A DNA stretch of 64,000 nucleotides. Source: Eretmocerus hayati. Its lineage: Eukaryota > Arthropoda > Insecta > Hymenoptera > Aphelinidae. Positions 11,341-19,682 of this stretch are shown in pieces (the stretch's first letter is position 1; every line of letters starts with the position of its first letter). The stretch lies in assembly GCA_029851415.1 (NCBI GenBank), contig CM056743.1:11524727-11588726 (forward strand), given 5' to 3'. The notes beneath the pieces were generated by a model. That model was not told where the DNA came from and did not search any database. It saw only the letters and a list, made by a program, of their open reading frames with translations. Both the position numbers and the translations under genes were made by a program.

Positions 11341-11557
11341 GTAATGCTAGCCAGCATTACCAAACACGGGGTAATGCGGCCTCCAATTACATACTTCCAC
11401 GGTAATACATACACGCATTACACCACACGCTTGTAATGGCAATACCCATTACCGTAACGGCACGTCCAATTACTGTAACGGCTCCCCCCATTACTGTAAC
11501 GGAATACGCCATTACCGTAACGGAATGCCGAATTACTGTAATCACGCGCTCAATTAC
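11341..11557. promoter_or_regulatory. helically phased dyad array in U3
   Basis: Nine 20-bp units of the form GTAAY-N10-RTTAC start at 11341, 11371, 11402, 11433, 11454, 11475, 11496, 11517 and 11538. Examples are GTAATGCTAGCCAGCATTAC and GTAACGGAATACGCCATTAC. The last six are exactly 21 bp apart and the first four 30-31 bp apart, close to two and three helical turns. The middle ten bases vary while the arms are kept. Four of the units contain TAACGG, which fits a Myb-type half-site. The array ends 20 bp before the TATA box. This is probably a cluster of sites for a dimeric DNA-binding protein; the factor is unknown. The 3' LTR copy is at 17314-17530. Confidence 0.75.
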
Positions 11558-11577
11558 CCATGGCACACGGCCTTTGC

Positions 11578-11585
11578 TATATAAA
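11578..11585 (+). promoter_or_regulatory. LTR TATA box
   Basis: TATATAAA lies just after the dyad array. CACAGTCC, about 25-30 bases further on, is a plausible initiator. The other two LTRs in the window have a comparable TATATAAG in the same relative place. Confidence 0.65.
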
Positions 11586-11987
11586 CCCGAGCTCTCCAAG
11601 CTCAAAACACAGTCCGCTCTCGACACGCCGTCGCGACGCATACTCCACGACACTCGGCCCCGCCGTGGCCACGCTGCTCCGATACTCGACGAACTCCTGG
11701 TGCCGTGAGGAACGTCTTCTCCGCGAACTAGTGACATTATCCTGTGCACTTTGCTCACAATTATGAGCGGTAGAGTCTGTGTAGCGTTCGTGTTTCGTAT
11801 TGGTACCGAGTCGCAGTTTACATTAGAAGGAATTCGAGTTATTCGCTTACCCAACCCGGTTCCTGTCCCAACTGCGGAACCGAGAGTGCAGAACCGACTT
11901 TGAACAATTGTGAATTCGGAGTGCGCTTATGATTTCGAACGTTTGCGAATCGGAAGTGCTACTCGAACTTTGAACTTTCGTAAACTC

Positions 11988-12182
11988 ATGGAACGCGGGA
12001 ACCGTAGCTGTGCCCGTGGCAAAGTGACCCGTTCCGAGGCCGAGCGCCAACGCGACTTGTACGGGCTCCAGCAAGCAAAACTTCTCGCCCGTCGCGCCGC
12101 GCTCCAGGCCATCGCCGCGGACCAACTGAAGGCTGCTCCAATCGAGAAAATCTCGTCTCCGTCCAGCGAGACGCGGGAGTAA
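11988..12182 (+). CDS. small conserved ORF inside the LTR (64 codons)
   Basis: The frame starts at an ATG (an in-frame ATG at 11910 would add 26 residues) and ends TAA at 12180-12182. It encodes a basic, helical product, starting MERGNRSCARGK and including a RQRDLYGLQQAK stretch and the end SSPSSETRE. A diverged homologue is encoded by the solo LTR at 45326-45526 on the minus strand. Between them about 22 codons differ silently and about 12 change the amino acid, with one 2-codon indel and no frameshift. This fits selection on the protein. It lies between the transcription start and gag, so it would be an upstream ORF of the genomic RNA. No family is recognised. The GGGAGTAACT overlapping the stop could also act as a splice donor. 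Confidence 0.5.
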   Translation: MERGNRSCARGKVTRSEAERQRDLYGLQQAKLLARRAALQAIAADQLKAAPIEKISSPSSETRE

Positions 12183-12279
12183 CTGTACTCTCATTGACGG
12201 GGATCCTCAGGTTTCTTTTGCATAATTCACTTATTCAATTGAAATTTCTGTCGATCGGATCTACGGGCAACTGTCAATT

Positions 12280-12297
12280 CGGCGCCCAACGTGGGGC
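12280..12297 (+). other. primer-binding site, tRNA-Lys type
   Basis: Starting four bases after the 5' LTR, GGCGCCCAACGTGGGGC matches 17 bases of the site complementary to the 3' end of the lysine tRNA used by several retroviruses and Gypsy-group elements; only the first base (C instead of T) differs. Confidence 0.8.
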
Positions 12298-12354
12298 CAA
12301 CGGGGATCATTTTGAACTTCGTCGGCATCTGGTGATGTCGGGACCCGCGACCCA

Positions 12355-13569
12355 ATGAGCAGTCTTCCCCGGACGCCGCCTGCATCCCGGACGACCCGGC
12401 AATCGGCGGCGAGCACTTCTGGAAGTGTGGAAACATCCAGTGGCGCCCATCCAGAGCAACAGCGCACCGTCCCGCTTGAGCGCACCGCTCGCGTGACACG
12501 TCACCAAAGGCAACAGTCCCTTGGCTCGGAGCAGGAGCTCGAGGCCCTACTCGACGGAGCACAGCTGCCTATTCGCAAGAGGACTTCACGGAGGGACCTT
12601 GCTCCAACCGGACCTTCGCCGGCCGTGCCACAGGACGAGCCTGCTGCTCCCCAGGTCGGAGCACAGCAGCAGCTGCCGATCAACCCAGCCCTTGCTGACC
12701 CGGAGCAACAGGGTGCTCCGGACGCAGCTGCCAACGCGATACTTGTCAACCCGGAGCCAGCAGCGGCGCCGGAGTTCAACATGGAGGACCTCCGACTGAT
12801 GTTCCGCCAACTGGCTGGCACGCCCTTCAGCCCGCCGGACTTCCACGGAGCGGAGCACGAGGACCCAACACGCTTCATCACGAAATGCGAGGAGCATTTC
12901 AGACGACTTGGGACCGAGGAGGCATTCCGAGTCCAGGTCGCAGAGCGCGCCCTCAAAGGTGACGCTGAGAAGTGGTGGTCCTGCTACAAGAACCTGGCAG
13001 TCGACTGGAGCCGCTTCACCGAGCTCCTACTGGCACGCTACGACTCACCGCAACTCCGACTCCGGCTCAAGGCGAAGCTCTTCGGACAGGCGCAGGGAGA
13101 GAAGGAGGACGTCAGCACGTTCATCGAACGGCGCAACCTTCTGGCCCGCCGTCTGCTGCCTGAAGCCCCAGAAGCTGAGCTGGTGACCCTCATCATGGAA
13201 TCGCTCAACGCCACGATTCGCTGCCATCTGCGTGGCAACCCTCCGACAACCGTGGGCGAGCTCTTGACCAGGGCTACCGAAGTCGAGCTGGACGAGCAGG
13301 CCAAGCAGATCAGTCTCCGCAAGACTGCTCCGGCCAACAACGGCCAGCCCAAGGGCAACGCCCCTGCTCCAGGACAACCCAAGACGCTGCGTGACTTCAA
13401 GCAGGTCAACGGAGAGCGCTTGCCCAAGTGCGACTACTGCCCGGACTATCACTGGCACCGTGATTGCTCCAAGCGCCCCACATTCTCGAAGCCTACGCCT
13501 TCGGGAAACTGGCGCGAAGCGGGGAACGAGGCGGGCAAACCCGCTTCGAAGCCTGCAGCCCCGCAATAA
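12355..13569 (+). CDS. Gag polyprotein
   Basis: The 404-residue frame encodes the structural protein that packages the element RNA. The first 140 residues are rich in proline, glutamine and alanine. Residues about 145-310 resemble the Ty3/Gypsy capsid domain (retrotransposon gag family), with ALKGDAEKWW and an LLARYDS block. A zinc knuckle C-X2-C-X3-H-X4-C lies at residues 359-371; the canonical spacing is X4 before the histidine, so either it is a variant or the histidine two residues on is used. The frame overlaps pol by 106 nucleotides, with a frameshift signal at 13503. It is intact, with GC-rich codon use unlike the flanks. The ATG follows the primer site by about 57 bases. Confidence 0.88.
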   Translation: MSSLPRTPPASRTTRQSAASTSGSVETSSGAHPEQQRTVPLERTARVTRHQRQQSLGSEQELEALLDGAQLPIRKRTSRRDLAPTGPSPAVPQDEPAAPQVGAQQQLPINPALADPEQQGAPDAAANAILVNPEPAAAPEFNMEDLRLMFRQLAGTPFSPPDFHGAEHEDPTRFITKCEEHFRRLGTEEAFRVQVAERALKGDAEKWWSCYKNLAVDWSRFTELLLARYDSPQLRLRLKAKLFGQAQGEKEDVSTFIERRNLLARRLLPEAPEAELVTLIMESLNATIRCHLRGNPPTTVGELLTRATEVELDEQAKQISLRKTAPANNGQPKGNAPAPGQPKTLRDFKQVNGERLPKCDYCPDYHWHRDCSKRPTFSKPTPSGNWREAGNEAGKPASKPAAPQ

Positions 13570-15863
13570 GCGCCGCAGCAGCGGACGCCACCGGACTCCA
13601 CGCCGCCAACCTGGAAATCTTCATCGGGGAGAAGCGCGTTGGAGCGCTCGTCGATTCGGCAGCCTCCGACAACTTCATCTCGCCACGATGCATCCCGGAC
13701 GGAGCCGTCGTGCAGAGGATCCAGCCACGCGGAGCCAAGCTGGCCATATGTGGGACCGAGATGGGCGTCCGAGCCACCTGCACGCTTGCCGAGCGAATCC
13801 AAAATTTCACCTGTGACATTAAATTCTACATCGCTGACGAGCTCCGGCCCGCAGCCATTCTAGGACGTCGATGGCTGAAGGAGGTTAGGGCCGTGCACGA
13901 TCACGACCTCGACTGCCTCTACCTGGGAACCAGCAAGAGAGTCCGTGTATTTTTGGGACGCGCCCCGGACGGACCGTCCGCCCACCTGCAGCAACAGGTT
14001 TGGAGCAAAGTGAATCACGGATTCCCCGAAGAATTTGTCGACCAATTCAGGGACATCATCATGCGACACGTGAGAATCTTCGACAATTCGGCGCCCCTGG
14101 CCAGGACGCCCTTCATCATTCACGAGATCAAGGTCACGGATCGTCGCCCCTTCAAAATCCCGCCGTATCGCTATTCCGCTGAGAAAAAGCGAGCGATAAC
14201 GGACATGGTCCGACAAATGCTGGCAGACGGAGTCATCGAGGCAGCATCATCGCCCTACAGCTCACCAATCGTCCTGGTCGACAAACACGACGGGACGTAC
14301 CGATTTTGTGTCGACTTCCGGAGGATCAACAGCGTCACGGAGGATGCCGGCCAGCCCAATCCTGTAATCCACGAGGTTCTCAAGGAAATTGGCGGCGCCA
14401 CCATCTTTTCCACCATCGACCTTCGGAAATGCTACTGGCAGATCCCACTCACCGAGGACTCCAAGCAGTTCACCGCCTTTTGTACGCCGGACGGAGGACA
14501 ATACGTCTTCAACGTCGCAGCCTTTGGACTGAAGAATTCCGGCCGTACCTGTAACCAACTCATCGGAATGGAGGTGCTTTTGGGACTGATCGGTGAGTTC
14601 TGCTTGAACTTCCAAGACGACATCGTGATCTTCTCGCACAACTGGGCCGACCACCTAGTCCACGTCGCCAAAGTCTCGGAAAGGCTGGAAATGTACGGCC
14701 TGGCCTGCGCAATCGACAAATGTGTCTTCGGAAAAACCCGCCTGGACTTCCTGGGCCACGTCGTCACCGACGACCATAACGAAGCAAAGACGGAACACAT
14801 CCGTGCCGTCCTGGAGTCAAGACCACCTCGCAACAAGAAGGATCTACAGAAGTTTCTCGGAGTGTGCGGCTGGCTGCGGGAGTACATCCCAAACTTCGCC
14901 GAGATCGCTGTTCCAATGACGGACCGTCTCAAGGGCAAGACGTGGGAATGGACTCAAGAGGCGCGAGCATCGATGGACCGCATCAAAGAGGCTTTTAAGG
15001 AACCTCTAAAGCTCCATCGACCCCAGCTGGACAAACCTCTGTACCTGCAAACTGACGCCAGTGACGCCGGAATGGGCGCCGTACTTTTTCAACTTGGACC
15101 GACAGGAGATCGTCGAGTGATCTCTTACGCATCGGCCAAGTTCACTCCAACCGAGCGAGGATACCACTCCAACGAGCGGGAATGCTTGGCTGTTATCTGG
15201 GCTCTCCGCAAGTACAAACACTTGTTGGAAGACGCTCACTTCACGCTACGCACGGACAACCAGGCGCTCAAATGGCTAGACCGTGTCAAGGATGAACGCG
15301 GTAAGCTGACGCGTTGGGCCTTATTCTTGAGCCGTTTCAGTTTTACGGTGGAGCACGTCCCTAGACGAGAGAACGATCTGCCTGACGCACTTTCTCGAGC
15401 CCCGGGTGAAGAGAGCTTCGTGGACCAGGAGCGCGACTACGACGCCCTCACACCACCAGTGAGCTCGCCACCCCTCGACGGACTCCTGACTGCCTGCGTG
15501 GAGTGCGACGACCCGGAGGATTACATCCGCCAATCGCAGGATGACACCCCCGAGCTGCCCCATGGACCAGAGTGGGAGGAACGCGATGGACTACTGCACT
15601 TCTGCCGAGACCCGGCTAACCCGAGGATCTACGTGCCGGAAGAAGCCCGCGCCATCGTTCTGCGGTACTTCCACGACGATCGACTCGCCGGACACCCTGG
15701 CACCGCCGAGACTCTCCGCCAGATCCGGGAACGGTATTACTGGCCCGGACTTCGGAACGACGTCCGGCAACACATTCGAGTTTGCGAGGCTTGCAACCTC
15801 GCCAAAGCTGCCTGGCCTACGGATGCTGGATTACAGACGCCCAGGCTGCCGCAGCGACCATGA
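13464..15863 (+). CDS. Pol polyprotein: protease, RT, RNase H, integrase N-terminus
   Basis: The open frame spans 799 codons and is probably entered by frameshifting at 13509. Counting from 13464, the protease active site is D64-S-A, where the family normally has D-T/S-G, and ILGRRWL (132-138) fits the flap-region motif. Reverse transcriptase runs about 225-425 with STIDL (D319) and FQDD (383-386), the variant of YxDD. RNase H follows with TDAS (D531), ERE (571-573), TDN (D598) and DALS (D641). The integrase zinc finger H-X6-H-X29-C-X2-C lies at 737-777. The frame ends in TGA at 15861-15863 where a tryptophan codon is expected, truncating integrase before its catalytic core. RT and RNase H look intact. 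Confidence 0.88.
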   Translation: MLQAPHILEAYAFGKLARSGERGGQTRFEACSPAISAAAADATGLHAANLEIFIGEKRVGALVDSAASDNFISPRCIPDGAVVQRIQPRGAKLAICGTEMGVRATCTLAERIQNFTCDIKFYIADELRPAAILGRRWLKEVRAVHDHDLDCLYLGTSKRVRVFLGRAPDGPSAHLQQQVWSKVNHGFPEEFVDQFRDIIMRHVRIFDNSAPLARTPFIIHEIKVTDRRPFKIPPYRYSAEKKRAITDMVRQMLADGVIEAASSPYSSPIVLVDKHDGTYRFCVDFRRINSVTEDAGQPNPVIHEVLKEIGGATIFSTIDLRKCYWQIPLTEDSKQFTAFCTPDGGQYVFNVAAFGLKNSGRTCNQLIGMEVLLGLIGEFCLNFQDDIVIFSHNWADHLVHVAKVSERLEMYGLACAIDKCVFGKTRLDFLGHVVTDDHNEAKTEHIRAVLESRPPRNKKDLQKFLGVCGWLREYIPNFAEIAVPMTDRLKGKTWEWTQEARASMDRIKEAFKEPLKLHRPQLDKPLYLQTDASDAGMGAVLFQLGPTGDRRVISYASAKFTPTERGYHSNERECLAVIWALRKYKHLLEDAHFTLRTDNQALKWLDRVKDERGKLTRWALFLSRFSFTVEHVPRRENDLPDALSRAPGEESFVDQERDYDALTPPVSSPPLDGLLTACVECDDPEDYIRQSQDDTPELPHGPEWEERDGLLHFCRDPANPRIYVPEEARAIVLRYFHDDRLAGHPGTAETLRQIRERYYWPGLRNDVRQHIRVCEACNLAKAAWPTDAGLQTPRLPQRP
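13503..13554 (+). promoter_or_regulatory. -1 ribosomal frameshift signal between gag and pol
   Basis: The slippery heptamer G GGA AAC (13503-13509) is in the right phase: gag reads GGA AAC, and a one-base backward slip enters the pol frame. After a 5-base spacer comes a perfect 9-bp stem, CGAAGCGGG (13515-13523) with CCCGCTTCG (13540-13548). AGGC in its loop (13529-13532) can pair with GCCT (13551-13554), giving an H-type pseudoknot. Slippery site, spacer and pseudoknot are the classical -1 frameshift layout, and pol is indeed in the -1 frame. Confidence 0.82.
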
Positions 15864-16903
15864 GAAGAAATCGCCTTGGATCTGATGGGCCCTTACCCCC
15901 GGACGCCCCGCGGGAAGCGATTCATCCTGGTCGTTACGGACCTGTTCTCCCGGTGGACCGAGGCTTTTCCAATCGCCTCGTCGACAACTGCTGTCATCGG
16001 ACACCTTCTGGAGACGGAGGTATTCCCCAACGTCGGAACCAGGAGTTAAAGAAAGGACTTCGTCTGGCGCTGCTCCCGCAACCGAGCCAAACCAACTGGG
16101 ATCTGGAAATCCCCAAAATCCTGTTTGCGATACGCCGAAGACGCAATGCCGCCACAGGGTTCACACCAAGTGAACTCCTCCTGGGACGGAACCTCGTCCG
16201 CCCCGGGGAGAGGGCATCTCCGAGTTCGGACGATCTCGAGACTCGCATCGCCACGGCTGCCGCCAATCAGGAGCGATACACCAACGACCCAAGACCCTCG
16301 GACGAGGTCTTCGAGGTAGGAGACCGGGTGTTCATCAGGACGCACCCCCTCTCCAAGGCAGTGGACAATTTCAACGCTGGCCTTGCCCCGAAATGGGAAG
16401 GCCCTTACGACATCATTCATCGCCACTCGCCGCAAGTGTTCACCGTGGACCGTCCCGGGAACGCCACGCTCAAGGTACATATCTCGCAAGTCAAGCGAGA
16501 CCACGCAGCCCCTCCAGCGGCTTCACCTGGGGACGCATCTCCTGCGACCAGCAGCGCCATAGATGCTGAGCAGCCCCGACAACACGAACAACAGGATCCA
16601 TCAACTACGGCAACCTGTGGGGACGCCCACCAGTCACAAATCGCCGATCGGATTCCTGTTCCTGCCGCGGATCATGAACGCGCGCAGCCAATCTGCTCGA
16701 CGCAACCAGAGACGGACGTCTTGGTTGCAACACACTCGGGGACCGAGGATAGGCCCCGCGTCCTCGGCAACCAGCGATGGAAGCGGAAGAGAGGACGACC
16801 AACGCGGGCGGAAGCTGCGAGGAGAGACGCTGAGCGCAAGCTCGCGTACCCGCCGCCAACGCACCATTACAACCTAAGGCGCAGGAGAGGATTCCCTGCG
16901 TAA
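15864..16903 (+). pseudogene. broken integrase core and C-terminus
   Basis: After the nonsense codon the pol frame continues with the start of the integrase core, including DLMGPYP (first catalytic aspartate), up to about 16030. It then meets a junction and a TAA (16047-16049). From there another frame carries on to 16903 with the end of the integrase: RRNQELKKGL, then FRVGDRV-like and WEGPYDII (the GPY/F module), then a proline- and arginine-rich tail with no chromodomain seen. The part expected to hold the second aspartate and the catalytic glutamate is missing, so there has been an internal deletion that also changed the frame. Integrase is dead in this copy. Confidence 0.8.
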
Positions 16904-17204
16904 CATCCGGATCATCATCATCAGGCCTGATTAAGTGTAGTGATAACCAGTACGGTTAGTTGTGATGATCAGTGAAAATTAGATTTTAGAACAGTGCAAA
17001 GTGTCATATTAATATTGAAACTTTCCATCATATGTTCAATAATTTCACTTTATTTTCAAAATTTTTCAACGATGTAATCACGAATTTGACTGTCATTATA
17101 TATGTTAACTCATAGGCTTGTCGAATAAACAAGTCGACAAGGTACCGCCACGAACAACCGAACGAAACAGTAACATTCATGCACTCTTCGATCCCCGGAC
17201 GGAT
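16904..17204 (+). other. 3' untranslated region of the retrotransposon
   Basis: About 300 bp between the last ORF and the 3' LTR, with lower GC. A polypurine tract is expected directly before 17205, but only a weak GGACGGAT is seen. There is no env. Confidence 0.6.
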
Positions 17205-18249
17205 TGATGCGCGCATCTATATTCATTTTCTTATCGAAGAGCACATTCATATCATTTCGTAATCATACGCAGATTTTTTCGGTAAATTCATACATACTGT
17301 AACGCTACAGTTGGTAATGCTTGCCAGCATTACCAAACACGGGGTAATGCGGCCTCCAATTACATACTTCCACGGTAATACATACACGCATTACACCACA
17401 CGCTTGTAATGGCAATACCCATTACCGTAACGGCACGTCCAATTACTGTAACGGCTCCCCCCATTACTGTAACGGAATACGCCATTACCGTAACGGAATG
17501 CCGAATTACTGTAATCACGCGCTCAATTACCCATGGCACACGGCCTTTGCTATATAAACCCGAGCTCTCCAAGCTCAAAACACAGTCCGCTCTCGACACG
17601 CCGTCGCGACGCATACTCCACGACACTCGGCCCCGCCGTGGCCACGCTGCTCCGATACTCGACGAACTCCTGGTGCCGTGAGGAACGTCTTCTCCGCGAA
17701 CTAGTGACATTATCCTGTGCACTTTGCTCACAATTATGAGTGGTAGAGTCTGTGTAGCGTTCGTGTTTCGTATTGGTACCGAGTCGCAGTTTACATTAGA
17801 AGGAATTCGAGTTATTCGCTTACCCAACCCAGTTCCTGTCCCAACTGCGGAACCGAGAGTGCAGAACCGACTTTGAACAATTGTGAATTCGGAGTGCGCT
17901 TATGATTTCGAACGTTTGCGAATCGGAAGTGCTACTCGAACTTTGAACTTTCGTAAACTCATGGAACGCGGGAACCGTAGCTGTGCCCGTGGCAAAGTGA
18001 CCCGTTCCGAGGCCGAGCGCCAACGCGACTTGTACGGGCTCCAGCAAGCAAAACTTCTCGCCCGTCGCGCCGCGCTCCAGGCCATCGCCGCGGACCAACT
18101 GAAGGCTGCTCCAATCGAGAAAATCTCGTCTCCGTCCAGCGAGACGCGGGAGTAACTGTACTCTCATTGACGGGGATCCTCAGGTTTCTTTTGCATAATT
18201 CACTTATTCAATTGAAATTTCTGTCGATCGGATCTACGGGCAACTGTCA
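17205..18249 (+). repeat. 3' LTR
   Basis: It is identical to the 5' LTR except at three positions (17322, 17741, 17831). It contains the second copies of the dyad array, TATA box and small ORF. Confidence 0.93.
17961..18155 (+). CDS. small LTR ORF, 3' LTR copy
   Basis: This is the same 64-codon frame as at 11988-12182, unchanged. If transcription starts in the 3' LTR it would be the first ORF of a run-out transcript. Confidence 0.4.
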   Translation: MERGNRSCARGKVTRSEAERQRDLYGLQQAKLLARRAALQAIAADQLKAAPIEKISSPSSETRE

Positions 18250-18354
18250 AGGATTTATCATGCTTAAATCGTTTTTCATCATACATTTGTGTAGGCAGTA
18301 CATCCATTTTTCGGGAAGCGATGGGCTGTGGTGTTTCGGGTATAGAGATGAATT

Positions 18355-18699
18355 TCATTTCACACATATAAAATGTATCTGTCTCCGTAGCTTTTGAAGC
18401 ATTTTATGATAGATAAAATTGAAATCAAATCCGTGCCGGCTGATTTCCCGACCGAGGGCCAAAATTTCAGAACCTATGACATCCATTAGTTTGCTTGCTA
18501 GTACATCGAATATTGTGACGCGCTCGTACTTCAGAATGATATGTGATGATGGGAAGTTGCTGACTTCTAACACCAGCGAGGCTGTGAGATTTGATTTTTC
18601 ATGAAACGCAGAATGTGGATTCGGCAATTTGCCCGCGTAGGGTGCAGAATGATTGGATACATGCCGTTCGTCCATGTAATCGTTGATGTATCGTGAGTC
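18355..18699 (-). CDS. unrecognised ORF next to the retroelement insertion
   Basis: On the minus strand an open frame follows a TAA at about 18702. The ATG at 18673-18675 gives 106 codons. It contains an SNLTASLVLEVSNFP block and a helical HGFDFNFIYHKMLQKLRR end, and looks protein-like. Its TGA overlaps the ATG of another frame (AATGA). That second frame stays open to the integration point at 18250 and would stop a few codons into the left flank at 11231, so the retroelement sits at the very end of that frame. Overlapping compact ORFs are unusual for a host gene and would suit a virus-derived or mobile-element remnant. No family is recognised. Confidence 0.3.
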   Translation of the reverse strand, partial: DSRYINDYMDERHVSNHSAPYAGKLPNPHSAFHEKSNLTASLVLEVSNFPSSHIILKYERVTIFDVLASKLMDVIGSEILALGREISRHGFDFNFIYHKMLQKLRRQIHFICVK

Positions 18700-18787
18700 C
18701 GTTTACAGAACGTCAGTGATATTCCTTCAATTAATTATGCGAGGAGATCGCGAACCCAATGCAAGATGTTATGGGCAGCGTTGTCAC

Positions 18788-18945
18788 GTATAATGATCAT
18801 GGAAATCAATGCTCTCTATGGACCGTTGCGTGTATAAAATTTTCCAATCTACATGAAAAGACGCGTTTCGGACATCTATCTATGTCCTTCTTCAGGTTAA
18901 TTAATATTCAAAAATATAGTGAAGAAAATTGAGAGTATAGAAGCT
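18788..18945 (-). mobile_element. hammerhead-bearing repeat, copy 1
   Basis: A roughly 158-bp unit is shared with 20106-20219 plus 21306-21345. Similarity stops sharply after GAGAGTATA. The minus strand carries a hammerhead ribozyme-like core. Penelope-like elements carry such motifs in their terminal repeats; no reverse transcriptase lies nearby, so this is a short non-autonomous or truncated copy. Confidence 0.55.
18858..18896 (-). ncRNA. hammerhead ribozyme-like motif 1
   Basis: Read on the minus strand: CTGAAGA (core CUGANGA), stem II GGACAT/ATGTCC with loop AGATAG, GAAA, then CGCG-TC as a minimal stem III plus cleavage triplet. Core and stem II are intact. Stem I does not pair well in this copy, so activity is doubtful. 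The pattern is that of minimal type I hammerheads known from Penelope-like retroelements. Confidence 0.55.
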
Positions 18946-19340
18946 TAAATAACTAGGACTTATCGGCGCAGATGCGGTGTCTTGTGATCCCCTCTGAGAT
19001 GGAACCTAGTGCGGATGTTGATGTTCATGGAATCCACAGGGACTTCTTCGGAAATTGGCTGTGTGACCAATAGGCCGAACGGTTCCTGAATGCACTGATT
19101 CACTTACGAGGTTCTGATCACTGTACACTAAGACGGACTGCACCACAGTTTTTATAACTTTTTATTTGTTCTTGGTTAGATTTCGTGTGCGATCTTGTCT
19201 CCAGTGGGTGGATATATATAGCCGAGGAAAAGAATTCGTTGGGTTGGGTGTGAAGAAGATTCGTTCCCTTCAGAGGACGGGTTCGAACTGATTGAGCTGT
19301 AGTCGCTGTGGACCGTCGGCGGGTGTGAATGAGATGTCTT

Positions 19341-19376
19341 GGTGTGTGTGTGTGTGTGTGTGTGTTTGTGTGTGTG
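19341..19376. repeat. GT dinucleotide microsatellite
   Basis: The tandem GT units are interrupted once by TTT. Confidence 0.85.
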
Positions 19377-19652
19377 AATATTTGAAAAAAGTGGGGCTCT
19401 TGATTGCTGCCTCGAAGTTAGTATTTGAAAAAATTTTTTATACAAATATGTTTAATACATGCGAGCTACTTATATGTACGAGCTGGAGGAGGCGGGTACG
19501 TTGCGCTGGCGCCGCGCGTTGCTTATAAAATTCAAAGGTCCAGTAGCTCCCGTGTTACTCCATTCTTGAATCTCTTGCTCTTTCTTTTCTATTTTGCCAC
19601 AAGATTTTGTTTTACCAGCTTGAAAACGGTTATTCGAGTCCCTCGATCCGAT

Positions 19653-19682
19653 CAGTGTGTGTGTGTGTGTGTTTGTGTGTGA
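19653..19682. repeat. GT dinucleotide microsatellite
   Basis: The tandem GT units are interrupted once by TTT, much like the tract 300 bp upstream. Confidence 0.85.

Larger units (their letters stand above)
11232..12276 (+). repeat. 5' LTR
   Basis: The 1,045-bp repeat begins TG and ends CA. It holds a nine-dyad array (11341-11557), a TATATAAA box (11578-11585), a probable start region about 25-30 bases further on (CACAGTCC), and a small open frame (11988-12182). It is collinear with 17205-18249, offset 5,973. Confidence 0.93.
11232..18249 (+). mobile_element. Ty3/Gypsy LTR retrotransposon, structurally full-length
   Basis: The 7,018-bp element runs from TGATGCGCGC to CAACTGTCA and is flanked by a 4-bp duplication AGGA (11228-11231 and 18250-18253). 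It contains two 1,045-bp LTRs, a primer-binding site, gag, and pol with protease, reverse transcriptase, RNase H and part of integrase, in the Ty3/Gypsy order. The two LTRs differ at only three positions that I can find (11349/17322, 11768/17741, 11858/17831), so it inserted recently. It is much richer in G and C than its surroundings. Integrase is broken (see 15864-16903), so this copy cannot now move by itself. There is no env-like ORF and no obvious polypurine tract before the 3' LTR. Confidence 0.93.

Noticed and set aside
11387..11854. 155-codon minus-strand open frame in the LTR with a repeated VTVM/VTVI pattern
   Set aside because: It is produced by the 21-bp dyad array and conserved leader read on the wrong strand; the repeat period explains the protein pattern.
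12227..13566. Several long minus-strand and alternative-frame ORFs over gag
   Set aside because: GC-rich codon use in gag suppresses stop codons in other frames; they carry no family motif.
16904..17204. Search for an env gene after pol
   Set aside because: Only 300 bp remain before the LTR and no open frame with signal peptide or membrane segment is present.
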